A stretch of 64,000 nt of DNA, from assembly GCA_002342065.1 (NCBI GenBank), contig DDPF01000010.1:186001-250000 (forward strand), given 5' to 3'. The notes below the pieces were generated by a model. That model saw nothing but the letters and a program-made list of their open reading frames with translations. It had not been told where the DNA came from and did not search any database. This DNA comes from Bacteroidetes bacterium UBA2475. Lineage in GTDB: Bacteria; Bacteroidota; Bacteroidia; B-17B0; Aurantibacillaceae. The translations under genes were made by a program, and so were the position numbers. Of this stretch, positions 1-8,940 are shown in pieces; position 1 is the first letter of the stretch; every line of letters begins with the position of its first letter.

Positions 1-54
1 TGGGATTATAAGAACATCGTTAAACGCAAGGGAGTTTTAGAACGATTAAAATGA
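1..54 (+). CDS. Possible C-terminal end of a gene starting before the window
   Basis: The first frame is open from base 1 to a TGA at 52-54 and encodes 17 residues ending KGVLERLK. The stop lies directly against the stop of the minus-strand gene at 55, a tail-to-tail arrangement common in compact genomes. Codon use looks normal, but 17 codons is too short to prove coding or to assign a function. It could equally be chance open sequence. Confidence 0.3.
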   Translation, partial: WDYKNIVKRKGVLERLK

Positions 55-708
55 TCATTTAGGATCTTTCCGGTCATCCACAATTTTCTCTGTTTCGAGG
101 TCAAGATAAATACCTCCAAAAAAAGTGCTGTAAGGTGTATAAAACTCGTTTCCTTTGCTGAGGAATACTTTATTGCCTTCCATGCCCCGAATGCCGTATG
201 TTTCATCCTGTTCCTTATCATCTCCAATTATACTATCATTTTTTATAGAAAATTTTAGAATAAATCCACGTTCATCATCACGGTTACTGTTTGTTGTTGA
301 AACCATCCAAATAGTACCATTTGAAGAAATATACATTTGGGGTGTGCTTTGTATATTATGCACCGGGGCTTTGAATTTTAATTTATGTAAAGATTTGTTG
401 GCCAAACTATCAACCAATTCTAAAAAATAACCATAGTGTGACGTGCCGGATTCACGAATACCCGTGCTTTGATCTTTTTGAGTATAACCCCTGGTTCTTT
501 CAGAGAATTTAAGGATCCTGTCTTTACCGTCAATGGTAATATGTCTTTGTGATATAGGATATTCTGTTGCTAACCATTCAAGCCCAAACCAAATTGCCGG
601 AGCCATAATAGCAATGATCAACATAAAGACCAAAGCGCCTTTTCTATTGCGTTTTTTTTCTGCTAATTCTTCTTTAGTTATATTTTTATGCTCTGATAGT
701 TTTTTCAC
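55..708 (-). CDS. Membrane-anchored hypothetical protein, 217 aa
   Basis: The protein has a charged, Lys/Glu-rich cytoplasmic start (residues 1-25), one membrane segment at about 27-47 (ALVFMLIIAIMAPAIWFGL) and a hydrophilic remainder of about 165 residues with alternating beta-type pattern. It looks like a single-pass protein whose bulk is outside the cytoplasm. I do not recognise a family. It stands alone on this strand; the next gene upstream is divergent. The ATG at 708 is the natural start because the charged segment before the membrane helix follows it directly. Confidence 0.6.
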   Translation of the reverse strand: MKKLSEHKNITKEELAEKKRNRKGALVFMLIIAIMAPAIWFGLEWLATEYPISQRHITIDGKDRILKFSERTRGYTQKDQSTGIRESGTSHYGYFLELVDSLANKSLHKLKFKAPVHNIQSTPQMYISSNGTIWMVSTTNSNRDDERGFILKFSIKNDSIIGDDKEQDETYGIRGMEGNKVFLSKGNEFYTPYSTFFGGIYLDLETEKIVDDRKDPK

Positions 709-835
709 GGCTATAACAAATATAATGATTCCACACCAATACCTAAACTAGATTTGTACTACTCCAAAAGATTCATTATTTTTATATTAAGGCAGATCTC
801 GTTGTTATAAAAAAGAAAAACTGCGGTTAAAACAA

Positions 836-1312
836 ATGAAACATACATTTACTTTACCAAATTTTCCCGGCTCTAATTTCGAAATTGAAACATCATTCTG
901 GACAGGTAAATCAAAATTAACAAAGGATAATGTTTTAATAGAGCAATCAAATGAAAGTGGAAAACCATATCTTATTCCTGATCAAACCGGAAACATTATT
1001 AAAGCCTTTCCAAAAAAATCGCTACCCGATTTTGGTACAACCCTTGAAATTAACGGTGTGAAAAATCATATCTTCAAAAAACTTGAATGGTACCAATATA
1101 CCTTGGGCGCACTTCCTATACTGATGTTATTTTTTGGTGGTGCTATTGGCGGCGGTATTGGCGGTGCGGCTACCATGATAAATTTAAACATTTTCAGAGA
1201 AGAAGGATCAGATTTATCAAAATACTTAAAAGTTATTGGCGTTATAGTAGCAGCCTTTTTAGTTTATCTTGGATTATCGTTCGGTATCCTGCTACTTATA
1301 AATAAATCATAA
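836..1312 (+). CDS. Hypothetical membrane protein with Gly-rich helix, 158 aa
   Basis: The N-terminal 80 residues are soluble and beta-rich. They are followed by two membrane segments at about 86-116 and 130-155. The first contains a dense glycine run (GGAIGGGIGGAA), a pattern seen where helices pack tightly. No family is recognised. The ATG at 836 is the first in frame. The gene ends before a hairpin at 1350-1377 that probably ends transcription from both sides. Confidence 0.6.
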   Translation: MKHTFTLPNFPGSNFEIETSFWTGKSKLTKDNVLIEQSNESGKPYLIPDQTGNIIKAFPKKSLPDFGTTLEINGVKNHIFKKLEWYQYTLGALPILMLFFGGAIGGGIGGAATMINLNIFREEGSDLSKYLKVIGVIVAAFLVYLGLSFGILLLINKS

Positions 1313-1349
1313 AATTTAAACATTCATTATTATTATTTTACAAAACAAA

Positions 1350-1377
1350 AAAACCCTCACATATCTGCAAGGGTTTT
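1350..1377. terminator. Bidirectional hairpin terminator
   Basis: AAAACCCT and AGGGTTTT form an 8-bp stem around a 12-nt loop. T-rich tracts follow on the plus strand, and the A-run before the stem gives a T-run on the minus strand. It lies between the convergent ends of the 158-aa gene and accC. Confidence 0.65.
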
Positions 1378-1396
1378 ATTTTTATAAAATAAATTC

Positions 1397-2740
1397 TTAA
1401 GCGTTTTTAAAATCCCAGGTTTCCATAAACTTGGTAGTATAATTTCCGGCTTTAAAATCTTCGTTCTGCATTAATTTAAGATGAAAAGGAATTGTAGTTT
1501 TTACACCTTCAATTACATATTCACTTAAAGCGCGGTGCATTTTTGCAATTGCTTCGTCGCGGGTTTGTGCAACTGTAATTAATTTACCAACCATACTATC
1601 ATAATTTGGCGGGATCTTGTAACCACTGTAAACATGCGAGTCAACACGTATACCATGTCCGCCAGGTGTATGCAACGTTGTTATTGTACCCGGTGACGGT
1701 TTAAAATTATCAAAAGGATTTTCCGCATTGATGCGACATTCGATAGCATGCAATTGCGGGTAATAATTTTTTCCTGAAATTGGAACACCTGCTGCAACTA
1801 AAATTTGTTCGCGAATAAGATCGTAATTAATAACTTCTTCTGTTATGGGATGCTCAACCTGAATACGGGTATTCATTTCCATAAAATAAAAATTACGGTG
1901 CTTGTCAACCAAAAATTCTACGGTACCTACTCCTTCGTAACCAATAGATAAAGCAGCTTTAACAGCGGCATCACCCATTGCTTCGCGTAACTCAGGTGTC
2001 ATAAATGGTGAGGGTGTTTCTTCAACCAGTTTTTGGTGGCGACGTTGGATAGAGCAATCACGCTCACTTAAATGACAAGCTTTGCCATGTTGGTCACCCA
2101 CAATTTGAATTTCGATATGACGGGGTTCTTCAATATATTTTTCCATGTACATGGCACCGTTACCAAACGCAGCCGTAGCTTCGTGTGTAGCACTGTCCCA
2201 TGCTGTCTGAAAATCTTCTTCTTTCCAGATAATACGCATACCTTTTCCACCACCACCGGCAGTAGCTTTAATAATAACCGGGTATACAATTCCTTTTGCA
2301 AGTTCTTTTCCTTGGTCGGCACTCTCTAATAAACCTACAGAGCCCGGCACACATGGAACACCGGCAGCTATCATAGTTGCTTTAGCATTACTCTTATCGC
2401 CCATTTGATTGATCATCTCGGGACTGGCACCAATAAATTTTATTTTATTCTGGCGACAGATCTCAGAAAATCTTGCGTTCTCACTTAAGAAACCATAACC
2501 TGGGTGAATAGCGTCTGCATTGGTAATTTCGGCAGCAGCAATAATGCTTGCCATGTTTAAGTAACTATCCTTACTGGGCGGTGGTCCAATACAAACAGCC
2601 TCGTCGGCAAACTTTACGTGCAAAGAATCTTTATCGGCTGTTGAATAAACGGCAACCGTTTTTATGCCCATCTCGCGACATGTACGAATTACCCTTAAGG
2701 CAATTTCACCACGATTGGCTATTAATATTTTTTTAAACAC
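1397..2740 (-). CDS. accC: Acetyl-CoA carboxylase, biotin carboxylase subunit (AccC)
   Basis: This subunit carboxylates the biotin on AccB using ATP and bicarbonate, the first half-reaction of malonyl-CoA synthesis for fatty acids. The 447 residues match the family length. The N-terminal domain starts MFKKILIANRGEIALRVIRT. The ATP-grasp domain holds the glycine loop AGGGGKGMR near residue 165, and later come FMEMNTRIQVEHPITE and a C-terminal domain with ECRINAENP. accB lies 85 nt upstream on the same strand, so the two probably form an operon. AccA and AccD are not in the window. The spacer to accB is very AT-rich with imperfect inverted copies of TAAATGTTA. Propionyl- or pyruvate-carboxylase alternatives are unlikely given the small separate AccB. 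Confidence 0.96.
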   Translation of the reverse strand: MFKKILIANRGEIALRVIRTCREMGIKTVAVYSTADKDSLHVKFADEAVCIGPPPSKDSYLNMASIIAAAEITNADAIHPGYGFLSENARFSEICRQNKIKFIGASPEMINQMGDKSNAKATMIAAGVPCVPGSVGLLESADQGKELAKGIVYPVIIKATAGGGGKGMRIIWKEEDFQTAWDSATHEATAAFGNGAMYMEKYIEEPRHIEIQIVGDQHGKACHLSERDCSIQRRHQKLVEETPSPFMTPELREAMGDAAVKAALSIGYEGVGTVEFLVDKHRNFYFMEMNTRIQVEHPITEEVINYDLIREQILVAAGVPISGKNYYPQLHAIECRINAENPFDNFKPSPGTITTLHTPGGHGIRVDSHVYSGYKIPPNYDSMVGKLITVAQTRDEAIAKMHRALSEYVIEGVKTTIPFHLKLMQNEDFKAGNYTTKFMETWDFKNA

Positions 2741-2825
2741 AATTTCGAAATTTTAAATTATAAATTTTAAATGTTAGATCAATTTGAATGAAGATCATTT
2801 ATCATTCAACATTTAGCATTTAACA

Positions 2826-3314
2826 TTACGACGGGTCTACAAGAAATAAAGGTTGGTCATATTCAACCGGAGTTGAATCGTTTACAAGAACTTTAACGAT
2901 CTTACCTTTAATATCACTTTCAATTTCGTTAAAAAGTTTCATAGCCTCAATAATGCAAACGGGTTTACCAGGAGCTATCTCGTCGCCAATATTTACAAAA
3001 GAAGGTTTATCCGGTCCTGCAGAACGGTAAAAAGTACCGATCATTGGTGATTTAATAGTAACGTATTTTGATTCTTCGTTATTTGTAACCGGAGGAGTGT
3101 TTTTATTCTCATTTACTACCGGTGTATTTGTAACATTTGCAACCGGGGTAGTAATTACAGGATTCGTATTAACGGGAGCAACCTGGGTTATATACTGCGT
3201 ACCGCTTTTTGGGGTCCTGATCACAATTTTAATTTCTTTTGTTTCCAGTTCAACTTCGCTTACCCCGCTTTTTGAAACAAATTTTATTAAATCCTGAATT
3301 TCGTTTAATTTCAT
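2826..3314 (-). CDS. accB: Biotin carboxyl carrier protein (AccB)
   Basis: This is the carrier that shuttles carboxyl-biotin from AccC to the transferase. It has 162 residues: a short N-terminal helix region (MKLNEIQDLIKFV), a Thr/Pro/Asn/Val-rich flexible linker at about 50-82, and a biotinyl domain from about 84 to the end. The biotin lysine is K126 in EAMKLFNEIESD; the family norm is EAMKM, and Leu after the Lys also occurs. It is first in a two-gene unit with accC. In many bacteria efp precedes accB, but here the neighbour is an outer-membrane protein gene. Confidence 0.95.
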   Translation of the reverse strand: MKLNEIQDLIKFVSKSGVSEVELETKEIKIVIRTPKSGTQYITQVAPVNTNPVITTPVANVTNTPVVNENKNTPPVTNNEESKYVTIKSPMIGTFYRSAGPDKPSFVNIGDEIAPGKPVCIIEAMKLFNEIESDIKGKIVKVLVNDSTPVEYDQPLFLVDPS

Positions 3315-3342
3315 GATAAAATTTTTAGTTAGTTAGTGGGGG

Positions 3343-3373
3343 CAAAAATAACTGTATTTTTAATTAAAAAAAG
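3343..3373 (-). promoter_or_regulatory. Candidate promoter for accB-accC
   Basis: On the minus strand a perfect TAnnTTTG box (TATTTTTG, 3350-3343) lies about 28 nt before the accB start. A TTTT tract sits 18-19 nt further upstream in place of the ideal TTTG. The match is to the known Bacteroidota primary-sigma consensus; only the -7 box is strong. Confidence 0.45.
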
Positions 3374-3453
3374 CGATTTTGCTCTTGTTTTTTAACAAAA
3401 TGATGATTTTTTGCCCATTTTCGTCAAAAAACCCCATATTTTCGACCAAAAAA

Positions 3454-3477
3454 AAAAGCCACCAAAAGGCAGCTTTT
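3454..3477 (-). terminator. Weak hairpin terminator after the outer-membrane protein gene
   Basis: AAAAGC and GCTTTT pair around an imperfect inner stem (CC/GG). The long A-run before it on the plus strand (about 3447-3457) becomes a T-run on the minus strand. It lies 27 nt past the stop of the 301-aa barrel gene. Confidence 0.5.
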
Positions 3478-3503
3478 AAATAAAATGTAAAACAGAGGTT
3501 TTC

Positions 3504-4409
3504 TTAAAATAGAATTGCGATATTAATACGAACAGCTCTCATAAAATAACCCTGATCTAATGGTGTAAATGTTACTGTATTATCTGAACCAATATATGTA
3601 TCCTTGCCTTTTACAAGGTATTTTGATTCACTTCTCATTAAATTAGTGAAAGACTGGAAATAATTGGCCGAAAACAATAAAGAAGTACTTCCGCCTATCC
3701 TGTATTCAAACCCAAGCCCTAAATTCATTCCAATTCTAAAAGGTGCTAAAGAAGCGTCTTTACCAAGATTAATATCAGATTTGGTTAATTCATCTGCCGG
3801 TGGTGTGGTTGTAGTAGTTCCGGTAACAACCGTTTTTACACCAGAAATGTAAGTATCGGTTGCTCGTGTTTTAGTTCTGATACCTAATTCTAAACCTGCA
3901 TTTGCAAAATATTTCATTCCACCATACTCATCGGTCATCATTTTTAACATTAATGGAATTGTTAGGAATGTTGTTTTAAATCTTCTTTCCTGAAGCACAT
4001 ATTGTGTATTACCATTTTTAAACTGGTAATCCTCTTTCATAACTCCATTCTTTGCTTCAACGTATTGACCTTCGTCGTTAAGCACTGCGTTAACGCTAAA
4101 ATCAGCATCGTTACGGTAGGTGATGTAACCACCTTCAAAATCGCCACCAATACCAGATGAAAAATGAACGATCTTAGATAGTTTACGCTCCATGATTAAG
4201 CCAAATCCAAATCCAAAAGCGGCTCCTGCGCCTTTTGAATTATTATTGTCGCTTTTGTACCATGTTGGTTGTGGTGTAGCCCTTATTCCAAAACGAAATT
4301 TCTTATCAAAATTAGGATTGCCTTCCGGGGTTTCAGGAGTTGTTTGAGCGTTAGAAGAAACGCATAACATACAAATTGAAATAAACGTGAATAGTAATTT
4401 TTTCATCAT
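3504..4409 (-). CDS. Outer-membrane beta-barrel protein, 301 aa
   Basis: A signal peptide (MMKKLLFTFISICMLCVSSNAQ) is followed by alternating beta-strand sequence with frequent Gly-aromatic pairs. Examples are AAFGFGFGLIMERKL, YFANAGLELGIRTK and FRIGMNLGLGFEYRIGGST. The C-terminus ends in an amphipathic strand (VRINIAILF) with a terminal aromatic, as in outer-membrane proteins. It resembles the general outer membrane beta-barrel or porin-family group of Bacteroidota. The ligand or role is unknown. An ATG one codon later also fits the start. It stands as a single gene divergent from gldB. Confidence 0.75.
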   Translation of the reverse strand: MMKKLLFTFISICMLCVSSNAQTTPETPEGNPNFDKKFRFGIRATPQPTWYKSDNNNSKGAGAAFGFGFGLIMERKLSKIVHFSSGIGGDFEGGYITYRNDADFSVNAVLNDEGQYVEAKNGVMKEDYQFKNGNTQYVLQERRFKTTFLTIPLMLKMMTDEYGGMKYFANAGLELGIRTKTRATDTYISGVKTVVTGTTTTTPPADELTKSDINLGKDASLAPFRIGMNLGLGFEYRIGGSTSLLFSANYFQSFTNLMRSESKYLVKGKDTYIGSDNTVTFTPLDQGYFMRAVRINIAILF

Positions 4410-4433
4410 TATTTTATTTTATAATTAACTTTA

Positions 4434-4463
4434 CAAATATAAAAATTTACTTCATGTATAAAA
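4434..4463 (-). promoter_or_regulatory. Candidate promoter for the 301-aa barrel gene
   Basis: The minus strand shows TATATTTG (4441-4434), a perfect TAnnTTTG box, with TTTT 18 nt upstream (4463-4460). The gene starts 24 nt downstream. The upstream element overlaps the first codons of gldB on the other strand. Confidence 0.45.
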
Positions 4464-5470
4464 GAATTCTTTTGTTACCTTTTTTTATTTTGTTTTTAAA
4501 CTCATGCAAAAACAATGCCCTGGATGTTGACATCTCTGCTGTGGATGTAAAACCCCTAACATTACTGCGCCTTGAGAACGATGTATTTGCTGTAAACGCT
4601 GCTAACTTTGATGAACAGAGCAAAGCTCTCAATTCAAAGTACGGATCTTATTACGACCATTACATCTCAGGCTTTCTTAATGCGGGCGGTACACATGACA
4701 GCTCGTACAAATCAAAATTATTAGATTTTACACAGGATAAAGATATGAAAGAGACGTATGCCTATGTGCGTAAACTTTACCCCGATGCTACTATAGAAGA
4801 AATAAACAATGAATTAACAAATTGCGTAAAACGTTTTAAGTACCATTTTCCGAAAAGAAAATTGCCAACAAAATTAATTACCTGCACAACGGGCTATAAT
4901 TATTCTGTTGCTTATATGGATAGCGCTTTGATACTAGGTATGGATATGTATTTAAATGATACCGCAAAGTTCTATCAAATGCTTAACACGCCAAAATATC
5001 AATTAAGAATGATGAACGAAAATTATATTTTGCCAAACCTTGCAAAGGGATGGATGCTAACCGAGTTTGATAATGAAAAACCAGTTAATACACTTTTGTA
5101 CCACACCATTTTTTATGGAAAGATCTTTTATGCTATGAATGCTTTATTACCAAATACAAATGATAGTTTATTAATTGGATACACAGCACCGCAAATGAAA
5201 TATGTGAACGAGAATGAAAAGAATCTGTGGGGTTACTTCGCAGAAAAAAATCGTTTGTATGAAAATAATTTAAAGACCATACAAGAACTTACCACCGATG
5301 GGCCGTTTACAGGATCCATAAGTAAAGAGTGTCCGCCACGTATTGCTATGTGGGTGGGCTGGCAAATTATTCGTAGCTACATGAAAAATAATAAAGATGT
5401 TACGCTTGAACAATTAATGACGGACCTTGATTCTCAAAAGATCTTAAGCAAGAGTAAATACAGACCGTAA
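4454..5470 (+). CDS. gldB: Gliding motility lipoprotein GldB
   Basis: GldB is a lipoprotein needed for gliding in Flavobacterium and is widespread in T9SS-bearing Bacteroidota. The 338 residues begin with a lipoprotein signal (MYKRILLLPFFILFLNSC, Cys18). The conserved core includes LPTKLITCTTGYNYSV and the GMDMYL segment near residues 158-163, then the ILPNLAKGWMLTEF and WVGWQIIRSYMKNN regions. In many relatives gldC follows; here the next gene is an unrelated SpoIIAA-like protein. The start is the only ATG that gives a complete signal peptide. Gliding itself cannot be inferred from this gene alone, since non-gliding species also carry it. Confidence 0.85.
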   Translation: MYKRILLLPFFILFLNSCKNNALDVDISAVDVKPLTLLRLENDVFAVNAANFDEQSKALNSKYGSYYDHYISGFLNAGGTHDSSYKSKLLDFTQDKDMKETYAYVRKLYPDATIEEINNELTNCVKRFKYHFPKRKLPTKLITCTTGYNYSVAYMDSALILGMDMYLNDTAKFYQMLNTPKYQLRMMNENYILPNLAKGWMLTEFDNEKPVNTLLYHTIFYGKIFYAMNALLPNTNDSLLIGYTAPQMKYVNENEKNLWGYFAEKNRLYENNLKTIQELTTDGPFTGSISKECPPRIAMWVGWQIIRSYMKNNKDVTLEQLMTDLDSQKILSKSKYRP

Positions 5471-5527
5471 AAAATTAAATCCAACTAATAATAAGTCCAA
5501 AAAATAATCTACCTTCAAAACACTAAA

Positions 5528-5908
5528 ATGTCCTTAGCTGCTACTTACACTATTAACACTGCCGAATATCCCGGTATCATAAAAGTTGTTTTTAAAGATA
5601 ATTATGACTTTACGCTGCAAGATTCAAAAGACCTTGTAGAGGAATTAAAAAAGATATGCGTGAATGAACCAATGCCAATATTGAAAATACCTGGTAAATT
5701 TTCAAGTATAGATAGTGATGTGAGGAGTTATATTTCAAGTGTTGAAGGCATGCAGTGCTCATCTGCAGAAGCAATTGTTACAACTTATTTACCTCAGCGA
5801 CTTATTGGAAATTTTTATCTAAAAATAAACAAGCCGGTAAAGCCCACTATTCTTTGTGATACCGAGGAAACAGCAGTTCGCTGGCTGGAACAATTCAAAA
5901 AAATTTAG
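5528..5908 (+). CDS. SpoIIAA/STAS-like small protein, 126 aa
   Basis: A 126-residue cytoplasmic protein with an alternating strand/helix pattern. The features are a paired MPILKIPGKFSSIDSDVRSY region, then QRLIGNFYLKINKPVKPT, and a C-terminal EETAVRWLEQF helix. I recognise this layout from a Bacteroidota family of STAS/SpoIIAA-like proteins (ending LIGNFFLK..KP..P...F.....A..WL) whose function is unknown. It lies 57 nt after gldB on the same strand and may be co-transcribed. A role in partner-switch signalling is inference only. Confidence 0.65.
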   Translation: MSLAATYTINTAEYPGIIKVVFKDNYDFTLQDSKDLVEELKKICVNEPMPILKIPGKFSSIDSDVRSYISSVEGMQCSSAEAIVTTYLPQRLIGNFYLKINKPVKPTILCDTEETAVRWLEQFKKI

Positions 5909-6014
5909 AAGCCCTCTGTTTTTAAGGCTACTCGGATTACAAAAACCTATCGAGCCTTTGCGCGTTTAGAAGCCTCGGTATAATGTATGCTGATTTGAGG
6001 GAGCCAAACTAAAA

Positions 6015-8732
6015 TTAATTACTTTTCTTTGCAACCTTCTTTTTTGTTGTGCCTTTTTTAATTACCTTTTTTATTACAGCTTTATTTGTTGATACAGATT
6101 TTTTAGCAGCCGCCCTCTTAACAGGTGCTGCTTTTTTAGAAGCTGCTTTTTTAACAACAGTTTTGGTAACTGCTTTTTTTACCGGGAGGGTTTTAACAAC
6201 GGTTTTTGTTCCTGCTGTTTTAGCCGCTGCTTTCTTACCGCCTTTTTTATCAAATGCTTTTGGCACTTGTTTAACGATCATTGCTTTTACTTCTTCTAAA
6301 GGAAGTTCTGCTAATTCATCAGGCGTATATTTTCCGCCACCATCTTTAATTAATTTTAGTTTCAGTTTTCCGAACTTAACAATTGGTCCCCAACGGTCAT
6401 TTTCTATCGAGATCTTTTCGTCTTCCCAATTTTGAATATAACGGTTTGCTTCTTTAGCCAATTTTTTTTCGATCAGCTCTTCAATATCTTTCTGCGATAA
6501 ATTATCAAAATCGTAAGCACGCGGCACATTAATAAATAAACCTTCATATTTAATGAACGGTCCAAAGCGGCCTTTGCCTTTTGTTACACCCTTGCCTTTA
6601 TATTGTGCAACCGGGGCATCTGCCAATTCTTTTTCTTTAATAATAGCAATAGCACCTTCCATTTCAAGCGATAAAGGATCTATCGTTCTTGGAATTGAAA
6701 TAAACGCATCGTCTAATTTAATGTACGGACCAAAACGACCAACACCAACAATTACCTCTTTACCTTCATATACTCCTAAATTCATTGGTAATTTAAAAAG
6801 ATCTAAAGCTTCTTCTAAAGTTATCGTTTCAATACTTTGTGTTTTTCTTAAACTTGCAAAGCGTGGTTTTTCTTCGGAGCCTTCAATTGTTTCTCCAATT
6901 TGCGCTAAAGGACCAAACCTTCCAATACGCACCGTTACAGGCTTTCCGCTTACAGGATCTTTTCCTAAGGTACGTTCGCCACTTGCGCGTTCGCTATTTT
7001 CAGAAGTTGTTTCAACTGTTTTATGAAATGGTGTATAAAACGATTTCAACATTTTTTGCCAGTCTAAATTTCCATCCGCTATCTCATCAAACTCTTCTTC
7101 AACTTTAGCAGTAAAATTAAAATCTAAAATTGTTGGAAAATATTGTAACAGAAAATCGTTTACAACCATTCCAATATCCGTTGGAAATAATTTTGATTTT
7201 TCGGCGCCCGTATTTTCTGTTTTAGTATCCTTTTTTAAACTTCCTTTCACTAAAGTAAGCTGAACATAATTTCTTGGTGTTCCTTCTCTATCCGTTTTCT
7301 CAACGTAATTACGTTTTTGAACCGTGCTGATAGTTGGTGCGTAAGTACTCGGACGACCGATACCTAATTCCTCTAACTTTTTTACCAAACTTGCCTCCGT
7401 ATATCTTGCAGGATGATGCGAGAAACGTTGTGTTGCGGAAATTTCCTGGCTTTCTAATTTCTCTCCAACTTTCATTGGTGGAAGCATTGATGAATTTTCT
7501 TCGTCAGTATCTTCATCATCGGTTCCTTCCATATATACTTTTAAGAAACCATCAAATTTTAATACTTCACCTTGCGCTACAAATAATTCTGTTGCACCGC
7601 TTACTTTTACTTTTGCAGTTGTTTTTTCTAATTCTGCATCGCTCATTTGCGAAGCAATAGTGCGCTTCCAGATAAGATCGTATAAACGTTGTTCGTTACG
7701 TTCTCCTTCAATAGCAGTTCTGTCAATATAAGTTGGGCGAATAGCTTCGTGAGCTTCTTGCGCGCCCTTACTTTTGTTTTTGTATTTACGTGGGTTAAAA
7801 TATTTTGCGCCGTAGTTTGCGTTAATTGCTTTGTTAGCCTGGTTCATGGCTGTTTCCGATAAATTAACGGAGTCAGTTCTCATGTAAGTAATTTTACCTG
7901 CTTCGTATAAACGTTGCGCCACTTGCATGGTTTGCGCTACAGAAAAACCTAATTTACGCGCGGCCTCTTGTTGTAATGTAGATGTAGTAAAGGGTGCAGC
8001 CGGCGAACGTTTCGCAGGTTTGGTCTCTAAACTTTCAATGGTATAGGATGCAACTTTACATTTTTCTAAAAATGTCTGTGCTTCTGCTTCTGTATTAAAA
8101 CGTTTATCTAATTCTGCTTTTAAAATGCCAGAACCTACTTTAAATAATGCGGAAACTTTATATGCAGAAGTTGATACGAATTTTTGAATTTCTCTTTCAC
8201 GTTCAACAATTAACCTAACGGCTACGGACTGTACACGTCCTGCCGATAAACTCGGACGGATCTTGCGCCATAAAATTGGTGATAATTCAAAACCCACTAA
8301 CCTGTCTAACACACGGCGGGCCTGTTGCGCGTTCACTAAATTAATATCGATCTCGCGCGGATTTTCAATTGCATTTAAAATTGCAGGCTTTGTAATTTCA
8401 TGAAAAACAATACGACGCGTGTTCTTTTTTGTTAATCCTAACGTTTCGTATAAATGCCAGCTGATAGCCTCTCCTTCACGGTCCTCATCGGATGCGAGCC
8501 AAACCATATCGGCTCCTTTAGATAACTTCCTTAATTCTTCTATTATTTTTGTTTTATCGGGCTGTACTTCGTAAGTAGGTGTAAAATTATTCTCTATATC
8601 AACGCCAAAGCCTTTCTTCACAAGGTCTCTGATGTGACCGAAACTTGATTTAACTGTAAAATCTTTTCCTAAAAATCCTTCTATTGTTTTGGCTTTTGCC
8701 GGGGACTCAACTATAACTAAATTTTTCGCCAT
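6015..8732 (-). CDS. topA: DNA topoisomerase I (TopA) with Lys/Ala-rich tail
   Basis: Type IA topoisomerase that relaxes negative supercoils through a 5'-phosphotyrosine intermediate. It has 905 residues. The Toprim domain begins KNLVIVESPAKAKTIEGFLG and includes DEDREGEAISWH. The catalytic Tyr283 lies in ITYMRTDS. After the core come short C-terminal repeats of the GRFGP type (GRFGPLAQIGE, GRFGPYIKLDD, GRFGPFIKYEG, and a divergent DRWGPIVKFGK). No cysteine zinc-finger modules are visible, unlike the E. coli enzyme. The last 75 or so residues are almost only Lys, Ala, Thr and Val, a histone H1-like tail that probably binds DNA non-specifically. Single gene, divergent from miaB. Confidence 0.96.
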   Translation of the reverse strand: MAKNLVIVESPAKAKTIEGFLGKDFTVKSSFGHIRDLVKKGFGVDIENNFTPTYEVQPDKTKIIEELRKLSKGADMVWLASDEDREGEAISWHLYETLGLTKKNTRRIVFHEITKPAILNAIENPREIDINLVNAQQARRVLDRLVGFELSPILWRKIRPSLSAGRVQSVAVRLIVEREREIQKFVSTSAYKVSALFKVGSGILKAELDKRFNTEAEAQTFLEKCKVASYTIESLETKPAKRSPAAPFTTSTLQQEAARKLGFSVAQTMQVAQRLYEAGKITYMRTDSVNLSETAMNQANKAINANYGAKYFNPRKYKNKSKGAQEAHEAIRPTYIDRTAIEGERNEQRLYDLIWKRTIASQMSDAELEKTTAKVKVSGATELFVAQGEVLKFDGFLKVYMEGTDDEDTDEENSSMLPPMKVGEKLESQEISATQRFSHHPARYTEASLVKKLEELGIGRPSTYAPTISTVQKRNYVEKTDREGTPRNYVQLTLVKGSLKKDTKTENTGAEKSKLFPTDIGMVVNDFLLQYFPTILDFNFTAKVEEEFDEIADGNLDWQKMLKSFYTPFHKTVETTSENSERASGERTLGKDPVSGKPVTVRIGRFGPLAQIGETIEGSEEKPRFASLRKTQSIETITLEEALDLFKLPMNLGVYEGKEVIVGVGRFGPYIKLDDAFISIPRTIDPLSLEMEGAIAIIKEKELADAPVAQYKGKGVTKGKGRFGPFIKYEGLFINVPRAYDFDNLSQKDIEELIEKKLAKEANRYIQNWEDEKISIENDRWGPIVKFGKLKLKLIKDGGGKYTPDELAELPLEEVKAMIVKQVPKAFDKKGGKKAAAKTAGTKTVVKTLPVKKAVTKTVVKKAASKKAAPVKRAAAKKSVSTNKAVIKKVIKKGTTKKKVAKKSN

Positions 8733-8922
8733 GTATATATATGTATAAGATCAATTCAATGAACGCCAAAAAAGAGGCATTCTTATCTTTTTGGTTCGGC
8801 AATATACCGCTCCAAAAGTTTGCAAAGGAAAAAAATAAATAACACAAATTCGAAAAATTTCATTTTTTTTGGAAAATGACCCTTAAAAATGTTAAAAATA
8901 TGTCAAATTGGCATAAAAGTCG

Positions 8923-8930
8923 TATTTTTG
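8923..8930 (+). promoter_or_regulatory. Candidate -7 promoter element for miaB
   Basis: TATTTTTG fits TAnnTTTG exactly and ends 10 nt before the miaB ATG. No clear TTTG lies at the expected upstream spacing, so the call rests on one box and its position. Confidence 0.4.
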
Positions 8931-8940
8931 ATGGTTCAAA

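Noticed and set aside
6049..6435. 128-codon plus-strand frame opposite the end of topA
   Set aside because: It is the complement of the Lys/Ala/Thr tail codons, which yields a false hydrophobic protein. The topA frame has clear family motifs.
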